A stretch of 64,000 bases of DNA from Flavicella sp965243265 (lineage in GTDB: Bacteria > Bacteroidota > Bacteroidia > Flavobacteriales > Flavobacteriaceae), in assembly GCA_965243265.1 (NCBI GenBank), contig CBDEUL010000007.1:32832-96831 (forward strand), read 5' to 3'. The position numbers were made by a program, and so were the translations under genes. The stretch's first letter is position 1, and each line of letters starts with the position of its first letter. A model generated the notes under the pieces. The model had not been told where the DNA came from, searched no databases, and saw only the letters and a list, made by a program, of their open reading frames with translations. Below are positions 53,491-64,000 of the stretch, one piece after another.

Positions 53491-54263
53491 CTAATTAAAA
53501 AGCTCCTTAACCTTATCTACCAAATCTGTACTTGAAGTAAAAAGTTCAAATTCACCATCTTTAATCAAAGACAACTTTCCTGTTTCCTCCGAAACAGCTA
53601 TACAAATACAATCTGTTCGCTCAGTAATACCTATTGCTGCTCTATGACGTAATCCAAATCTACTAGGTAATGACTTTTCAGATAAAGGGAGTACAACTCG
53701 TGTCGCTGTCACAAAATTATCTTTTATTATAGTGGCTCCATCATGTAATGGACTGTTCTTATAAAAAATACTTTCTAAAAGAGGTACTGTAACTTCCGCA
53801 TTCATATAATCTCCTGTTTGTTTTACAAAATCAAGACTATTATTTCTCTCTAAAACTATTAACACCCCTGTTTTAGTCTTAGACATCTTTATGCATGCAT
53901 CAATAATAACATCTACATCAATTTCAGACGTTATTTCTGTTTTTAAAAATTTTAATTGCTTAATAAAACTTCTTTTTGATGAAATATTTGCTGATCCCAA
54001 CATCAACAAAAACTTCCTAAGTTCAGGATGAAAAATGATTAACAAAGCTATTGCCCCACCTCCTACTAAAACTCCTAAAATACCACTAAGCATTTCCATT
54101 CTAAGGGCCTCTGTTATCTTGTATATTAAAAAAACAATTGAGATACCTATAAAAAATATTAATAGCAACTGTACCTTTTAAAAGCTTGTATACATAAAAA
54201 TAACAGAACTCCTACAAGCGTAATGTCTAAGAAATCAATTATTGTAAAATCTATAAAATCCAA
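53491..54263 (-). pseudogene. cdaA: Diadenylate cyclase CdaA, N-terminus frameshifted twice
   Basis: The 225-residue ORF at 53491-54168 holds a DisA_N diadenylate cyclase domain with both catalytic motifs, SPLHDGATI (DGA) and FGLRHRAAIG (RHR). It makes the second messenger c-di-AMP. The usual membrane N-terminus is present upstream but in other frames: DFIDFTIIDFLDITLVGVLL, then YKLLKGTVAINIF, then the ORF. Two +1 shifts, near 54191-54196 and in the A6 run at 54151-54156, explain this. From a possible TTG start (54263) with two bases removed, the gene is 256 residues. The exact start is uncertain. Confidence 0.85.
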
Positions 54264-54329
54264 AAAAACATTATTTAAAAATTTTCTTTTAATTCAGGTG
54301 GTATCGTACAAACAGGTATTGGATTCATT

Positions 54330-55071
54330 TTATGCTGATTTTGCACTATTCAATTTCGAATAAATTTTAAAAACCTCTTTCTCTCTACCTTGAAAGTCTT
54401 TTTCAACCTTTCCTTTATCTAATACATCCATTGCCCACTCTAACTCATCATAAGAAGCACCTATCTGATCTTCATCCGTTCTACTATCACCAAATAATCC
54501 ATCTGTTGGTGCTGCTTTTTGAATTGAATTGGGAACTTTTAAATAATCCCCCAACATAAACACTTCAGACTTAACCAAATCAGCAATTGGACTTATATCA
54601 ACTCCACCATCTCCATATTTTGTATAAAAACCAACTCCAAAATCTTCTACTTTATTACCTGTACCAGCTACTAAACATGAATTCATTCCTCCTATATAAT
54701 ACAATGTTGTCATACGTAACCTTGCTCTTGTATTCGCCAAAGTTAAATCCTCGATTGCCCCCTGGATCTGATTTAAACAAACTTTTAAACACATCAAAAG
54801 AATCTGTCAAATCAACTCTTTCATCACAGACATTAGAAAAACGTTCTTTTAATTGTTTTATATGTTCTTGAGCCCTTGTTACTTGATTCTCCGATTGATG
54901 AATAGGCATTTCTACACAAATAGTTTTCAATCCCGTCAAAGCACATAAAGTAGATGTTACAGCAGAATCAATTCCTCCTGAAACTCCAACAACAAATCCA
55001 TTAACATTAGCTTTTTCTGCATAGCTTTTTAACCAGTTTACTATATAATTTGAAACCTTTTCTGAATTCAT
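54330..55071 (-). pseudogene. nadE: NH3-dependent NAD(+) synthetase, frameshifted
   Basis: NadE amidates deamido-NAD to NAD, the last step of NAD synthesis. The first part (from MNSEKVSNYIVNWLKSYAEK) has the PP-loop GVSGGIDSA. The second part, in another frame, carries LTLANTRARLRMTTLYY, LVAGTGNKVEDFGVGFYTKY and PTDGLFGDSRTDEDQIGA. The join is at a C5 run (54758-54762 on the plus strand; G5 in the gene): with G4 the frame reads SDPGAIEDLTLANTR. The span is 742 nt; minus one base gives 246 residues, the family's usual length. As this step is generally essential, sequence error is more likely than decay. A TATTTTTG promoter lies at 55102-55109. Confidence 0.9.
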
Positions 55072-55101
55072 CATCATTAGTTTTAGTATTTTTGTAAACC
55101 T

Positions 55102-55109
55102 CAAAAATA
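55102..55109 (-). promoter_or_regulatory. TAnnTTTG promoter of nadE
   Basis: The minus strand reads TATTTTTG, 31 nt before the nadE ATG. A plus-strand TATTTTTG at 55087-55094 may serve gldB. Confidence 0.5.
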
Positions 55110-55194
55110 AACAATTAATATTCTATTTTTTTAGTTTCGTTATAGCTTTTCATAAAATATTAATTTACATACTAAATAAACTTAATACTCTAAC

Positions 55195-56164
55195 ATGAAG
55201 AAAATCATAATGTCTGGTTTAATAGCTAGCGCTTTACTAAGTTGTCAAAAAGAGACTAAAAATACCATTGATATTTCTAATATAAAGATTTCTCCTAAAT
55301 TTGTAAATTTTGAGGATCAATTTTCAAAATGCTGATACTACTTCACTTCAAGTTTTAAAAAGAAAATTTTCCTTATTTATTTCCTCAAAACGTACACGAT
55401 TCTATCTGGTTGAATAAAATCAATAATAAAGATGAACAAATCTTGTATAAAATGGCCAAAGAAAATTTTGGTGATTTTTCAGATCAAAAAGAAGAAATTA
55501 TCGATTTATACAAACGAATAAAATATTTCAAATCTAAGTTCATTCCCCCAAAAACAATTACATTAATTAGCAATATTGATTACAATAACTCTATTATATA
55601 CTCTGATTCACTAGTTCTTATATCTCTTGATATGTACTTAGGTAAAAACTCTGAAGTATATAATAGTTTTCCTTACTATTTAGCTTATACCTATGAAAAA
55701 GAAAAATATTGTCATTGATATTGCCGAAAAAGCATCTAAAAAAGAGTTTCATTTTACCAAAGGAAGAACATTTTCTAGAAGCTATCGTATATGAAGCTAA
55801 ATCAAAATATATAATGAACTTACTTCTTCCCAATAAAAGTGAGCAAGAAATTATGGGATACCCTTCTGAAAAATATAATTGGGCTCTTAAAAATGAATTT
55901 GAAATTTGGTCTTATTTTATAGACAATAAAATGTTATTCAGTACAGAACAAAACTTAACCAATAGATTTATTAAGAATGCTCCCTTCTCTAAGTTTTATC
56001 TAAATACAGATCAAGACTCACCTGGAAGAATTGGAGTTTGGATTGGATATCAAATTATTAAGTCATATATGAGTTCAAATAATATTTCACTAGAAAAAAT
56101 GCTCTCACTAGATGCTTTAACAATTCTAAACAACTCTAAATATAAGCCAAAAAAAAGAACCTAA
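55195..56164 (+). pseudogene. gldB: Gliding motility lipoprotein GldB, frameshifted
   Basis: GldB is an outer-membrane-associated lipoprotein needed for gliding in flavobacteria. The N-terminus MKKIIMSGLIASALLSCQKE is a lipoprotein signal with lipobox LSC. Conserved parts recur in three frames: IYSDSLVLISLDMYLGKNSE, LEAIVYEAKSKYIMNLLLP and NRFIKNAPFSKFYLNTDQDS, PGRIGVWIGYQII. Four +1 shifts fit the data: A4 at 55326-55329, T4 at 55367-55370, A5 at 55696-55700, T4 at 55771-55774. The 970-nt span minus four bases is 322 codons. nadE is the usual divergent neighbour; gldC, often next to gldB, is absent here. Confidence 0.88.
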
Positions 56165-56188
56165 AATAGGTTCTTTTTTTTGGCTTAT
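56142..56188. terminator. Bidirectional terminator containing the gldB stop
   Basis: A perfect 21-bp stem (56142-56162 with 56168-56188) and 5-nt loop. It contains A8 and T8 runs, so it works in both directions. The gldB stop codon falls at the loop edge. Confidence 0.85.
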
Positions 56189-56192
56189 ATTA

Positions 56193-57816
56193 TCAGTGAA
56201 ACTTAATTTCAACCCTATCGTTCTTTAAATTGACCTCTGGGTCATCTGTATCATATTTAGGAAACTCTCCTCCTTTTCCTAGAACTTCTAATCTATCCTC
56301 TGATACCTTTTTCTTCTCTGTTAAATACTTATTAATAGCATAAGCTCTACGCTTAGATAAGTTCAAGTTATAATTAGCATCTGGTTTGTTAGTTGTATGA
56401 ACTTCTATAGTAAAACTTGTAGCCTTATAATGATTCATAACATCACCTACCTTACTTAAAACCTTTAAATTATCACCTCTTAAAATATGACCTTCTGATC
56501 TTGAGAATTCAATTTGAGATAACAGATTCTTTAACTGAGCTTCAATACCCGTAGTAACTGTTTCTAATGGACATCCAAAATTATCAGCAAGTCCTACAAT
56601 ATCAGGACACAAATCTTCATTATCAAACACCCCATCACCATCTAAATCTTCATTTACAGGGCAACCATCATTTTCAACAACTCCAACTACCAACGGACAG
56701 CGGTCTTTATAGTCAGGAACTCCATCTTTATCACTATCAAAAGCAACACCGTTTCCATAAACTCTAACACCTTCTGGTGTATTTGGCTCTTTATCATAAA
56801 TATCAGCCACACCATCTCCATCACTATCTGCCACATCCTTAAGCCCTGAACCTCTATAAGATGATTCTACTGCTCCTCCTACTGGACAACCTTTATTTTC
56901 TGATGGTCCTGCAGCAAAAGGACAATCATCTCTATAATCAGGAACTCCATCATGATCTGAATCAACAGAAACACCGTTTCCATAAACAAATGATTTCTTA
57001 GGAGTATTTGGTTCCTTATCATACATATCAACAACTCCATCTCCATCACTATCTTTCACTTGTCTAGGGTCAACCATTTGTGCAGAACCTGATCCTTTTG
57101 ATGAACCAGTTCTTTCATTTACCCAAATAGCATGTTTTTTATTTTTTCCAAGCTTATAAACAACCCCTATATTCGTTTGTATAAAACTCTCATAAATTTG
57201 TTTTTCTGTAATTGCTGCATCTAAATGATCTTCAAAATTAAGATATATTGTTGAACGTAACTCTATATCAATTTTAGAATTGATTCTTCTCTTAACCCCT
57301 AATCCCAAATCAAAGAAAACAGAAGTTGCTTTTGGATATTCAATTATTTGACTGTCATCTTCTACTGCATATAACGTAGATGTATACATCTGAGATCCAA
57401 ACCCCGTATAAGATGTAAAACTCCACTTTTTACGATTTCTTCTCCACCTGTTACTCAAATTAATTACAGCATTCATTTCAGCCCCATAAGAAATACCTTC
57501 AAAATAAACTGGGTTTTGAAAATATTTCCCTGCCGCTCCCATCTGAAAAGCTTGAAATTTTCATTTCTACTCCTACTATAGGATTAAACATTTTATTAGC
57601 ATATAAATATCCTCCTATATTAATAAACTTCTTTCCTTTCGAAGTAGAAAAATCTGCTAAATCACCATACATCAAAGTGTTATTAATACCTGCCCCTATA
57701 GACCAAGTATTAAAGTTATATTTAGAACCTCTCGAAGATCCTCTATCTTGAGCAGACATAAATACAGAAGTTAGTAATAATACGACTAAAGTCTTTTCCT
57801 TAAAAGATTTCAACAT
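56193..57816 (-). pseudogene. OmpA-family outer-membrane protein with TSP3 repeats, frameshifted
   Basis: Paralogue of 46211-48865. The N-terminal part (57499-57816) has signal peptide KTLVVLLLTSVFMSAQ and barrel segment YNFNTWSIGAGINNTLMYGD. The rest (from MGAAGKYFQNPVYF, in another frame) completes the barrel, then has three TSP3 blocks (SDGDGVVDMYDKEPNTPKK, SDHDGVPDYRDDC) and one C-terminal OmpA domain. The frames meet at the A4 run 57546-57549: with one base removed the protein reads ISSFQMGAAGKYFQ and is 540 residues. The OmpA domain has IEVHTTNKPDANYNLNLSKR, so Thr replaces the aspartate that contacts diaminopimelate. Confidence 0.85.
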
Positions 57817-58302
57817 TACTTAAATAGATCTTTAGATTAAAAAATACAAGCAATACAGCGAATCATGTGCTCTACGGCTTTTTTAATAGATAGCTAAATA
57901 TCGTAAATTATTTGAAATATTCTAATACGAAACATAAATATCTCTACTTAAAGTTTGAATCAGCTTGTTAAAACACTCACTACTAATTAGTTTACCTTAT
58001 GAAAGTACGTATAAAAACATTCCCTATTCTCCCCTTAACCTCCTTTTCCTCCTTACTTAATCTCCCTTTTTCTCTCATTAAAATACACAATACAAGAAAT
58101 AGTAATACTTATACCCACTTCTTTCTAAAACCAATCTTTTTATACAAAAAAAAGTATACTATATAGAGTTTCCCCTTCAATCTCTTATTTTGAGATTTAT
58201 CCCTCTTTAAAATTACCTGAATTCAAGTTCTAAAGCTCTTAAATTAACCTTTTAATAGGATTATTATATCTCTTCTTAGAAGTCTTTATTTAAGTTTCAG
58301 GT
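57817..58302. other. Gene-free AT-rich spacer
   Basis: About 480 nt without a convincing gene, between the OmpA-like gene and the rRNA terminator. It includes a pyrimidine-rich stretch (58020-58080) and one 55-codon ORF from 57999 that lacks a credible start context or family. The promoter of the OmpA-like gene should lie in its left part but no exact TAnnTTTG was found. Confidence 0.5.
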
Positions 58303-58340
58303 ATAAAAAAACCCTTCAACATATATTTGTTGAAGGGTTC
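58303..58340 (-). terminator. Terminator of the rRNA operon
   Basis: ACCCTTCAAC / GTTGAAGGGT hairpin (58310-58320 with 58329-58339) directly after 5S; on the minus strand it runs into a T7 tract. Confidence 0.85.
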
Positions 58341-58346
58341 TAAAAA

Positions 58347-58454
<108 letters not shown>

Positions 58455-58609
58455 GGTCTTTGCTAGTTTAATCTCTTAAACCAGTATTTAATAATTGACA
58501 TATTGAAGTGTCTATGACACTGGATATTGTAAAATCTAATTGTTGCTATACTCCATATAATAAATAATAAAGAGTGTCCCTTCTCCTCATTGCTGAGGAG
58601 AAGTTCGTC
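58455..58609 (-). other. 23S-5S spacer with 23S processing-stem half
   Basis: Contains ATTGACATATTGAAGTG (58494-58510, plus strand), complementary to the sequence just before 23S at 61569-61589; together they form the expected RNase III stem. A local hairpin (58580-58589 with 58594-58603) sits near the 23S 3' end. No tRNA. Confidence 0.6.
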
Positions 58610-61450
<2,841 letters not shown>

Positions 61451-61676
61451 TTTGCTCTTTTATTCTATTATATTTTTTTATACTTATATACTATTACATA
61501 GTATACAAGTTCTCTATATAGCTCGTCTATAAATTAATATTTATAAACTTCTGTATCTTTTACGATATCACTTTTCAATATGTCAATGAACTTTTGCGAA
61601 TAACAACTGATAAATTATCAATTATTATTCTGGCGTTCCATGAGAATAATAAATTATCTCAAGGTACGCCTTGTTG

Positions 61677-61754
<78 letters not shown>

Positions 61755-61863
61755 ATTACTAGTAGCTAGTATTGGGTAGTTAGTCGTTAGACTTCTAACG
61801 AATACTCAACTTCTAAAATTTCCTATTATTATATATTAACTCCCCTAACTATTTAAACTATAG

Positions 61864-61937
61864 TAGTCTCGGGCAGACTCGAACTGCCGACCTCTACATT
61901 ATCAGTGTAGCGCTCTAACCAGCTGAGCTACGAGACT
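61864..61937 (-). tRNA. tRNA-Ile (GAT)
   Basis: A 74-nt standard cloverleaf with acceptor AGTCTCG / CGAGACT. The anticodon loop CTGATAA on stem CTACA/TGTAG gives GAT. It is the first tRNA after 16S, in the usual Ile-Ala order. Confidence 0.96.
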
Positions 61938-62027
61938 CTGTCTATGTTAGTCTTGTATATATGATAAAATTGAACAGCATTAAAGAATAAATATTCTTTC
62001 TTCGTAACTAAAACATCTCTTTCTCTA

Positions 62028-63553
<1,526 letters not shown>

Positions 63554-64000
63554 GTTATTTTTTTTAGTTACCGAAGTAACTTATTATTTTTCGATGCTAG
63601 CTTCTCAAATTGAATTCATGATCTAAATCATGTAACTTATTCTTTAATTTTACGCTGTCAATTTCAATATTTTCAATGAACTTTTAAGTTGTTACAAAAA
63701 CAACTCATCGTGTTTCTCATCCTTAACTAACTCGACTAGCGTGTTAGCGGCTGCAAATCTAAAAGCTTTTTTCGATATAAAAAAATAAAATTTGAATTAT
63801 TTTTTTAACTCCCTAAAACTAAAAAACCCCAACTCTTTTAATGAACTCAACCAAACTAACATCCCTGTATCGTTTAGCGGGTGCAAATATACAACCCTTT
63901 TGTTCTCCCACAACTACTTTTCTTAGTTTTTTTTGAAAAAATTTTATCCCCTCTCTTAACTAGCTTAAATAGTGTGTTTTATCTTATTGTCTTTTTTAAT
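63554..64000 (-). promoter_or_regulatory. rRNA operon leader and promoter region
   Basis: No protein gene is seen in these 447 nt. A full promoter, TTG (63911-63913), 19-nt spacer and TATATTTG (63884-63891), is followed by GCACCCGCT on the minus strand. A second, weaker TAGATTTG lies at 63754-63761, followed by GCAGCCGCT. The leader then carries AAAAGTTCATTGA (63673-63685), repeated in the spacer before 23S and a candidate boxA-like site, and a 16S processing-stem half (63638-63664). Confidence 0.7.

Noticed and set aside
54151..57549. A programmed +1 frameshifting system affecting a gene cluster
   Set aside because: The sites share no common slippery codon or stimulator, and the same +1 insertions occur in rRNA and tRNA genes, which are not translated.
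57999..58166. A 55-codon ORF in the spacer before the rRNA terminator
   Set aside because: Low-complexity pyrimidine-rich coding, no signal peptide, promoter or recognisable family.

Overview
The window is chromosomal DNA from a member of the Bacteroidota, most likely family Flavobacteriaceae. It is strongly AT-rich and genes lack obvious Shine-Dalgarno sites. Promoters follow the Bacteroidota pattern (TTG, about 19-20 nt, TAnnTTTG). Lineage-typical genes include gldB (gliding motility), a DUF3276/PUR protein, the GlmU-like sugar nucleotidyltransferase family, a PafA-type phosphatase and a bifunctional nuclease with a UVR tail. I do not assign a genus. No prophage, IS element, CRISPR array, toxin-antitoxin or recognisable defence locus is visible.

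Layout. 0-10 kb: an ABC exporter broken by one frameshift, PUR protein, trmL, a methyltransferase, valS, a DUF1573 protein, a GlmU-like protein, and a cyclophilin-FKBP fusion. 10-20 kb: tRNA-Gly, a 1016-residue secreted protein with three DUF1566-like domains, a Lys-Tyr-Lys tRNA cluster, MlaE/MlaF-like lipid transport genes, a pafA-like phosphatase, an acyl-dehydrogenase E2 and an SDR/DUF2867 protein. 20-30 kb: a heme island with hemA-hemC-hemD-hemB-hemL-hemE-hemF on the minus strand, and an AraC-family regulator plus hemH divergently on the plus strand. 30-46 kb: small secreted proteins, a YbiT-like ABC-F protein, tRNA-Asp, a deoxynucleoside kinase, ppa, pdhB, etfBA, bifunctional nuclease, thyA, folA, the 5-oxoprolinase genes pxpABC behind sppA, and folK. 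46-58 kb: a TSP3/OmpA outer-membrane protein, a transaldolase-family gene, SRP RNA, truA, a second ABC exporter, an acyltransferase, cdaA, nadE, gldB and a second TSP3/OmpA protein. 58-64 kb: a complete minus-strand rRNA operon (16S-tRNA-Ile-tRNA-Ala-23S-5S) with its leader, processing stems and terminator.

How the genes work together. The heme island covers glutamyl-tRNA to coproporphyrinogen/protoporphyrinogen plus ferrochelatase, but no protoporphyrinogen oxidase is present. thyA, folA and folK serve folate and thymidylate metabolism. pxpABC forms one 5-oxoproline hydrolysis unit.

The main unusual feature is a run of single-base +1 insertions. Every protein gene from about 54.1 to 57.6 kb (cdaA, nadE, gldB, the second OmpA gene) is broken, mostly in short homopolymers. 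Removing the extra bases restores full-length frames. Similar extra bases appear at positions that are highly conserved in 16S and 23S rRNA and in the tRNA-Ala T-loop. This favours insertion-type sequence error across about 54-62 kb over biology, and the pseudogene labels there should be read in that light.
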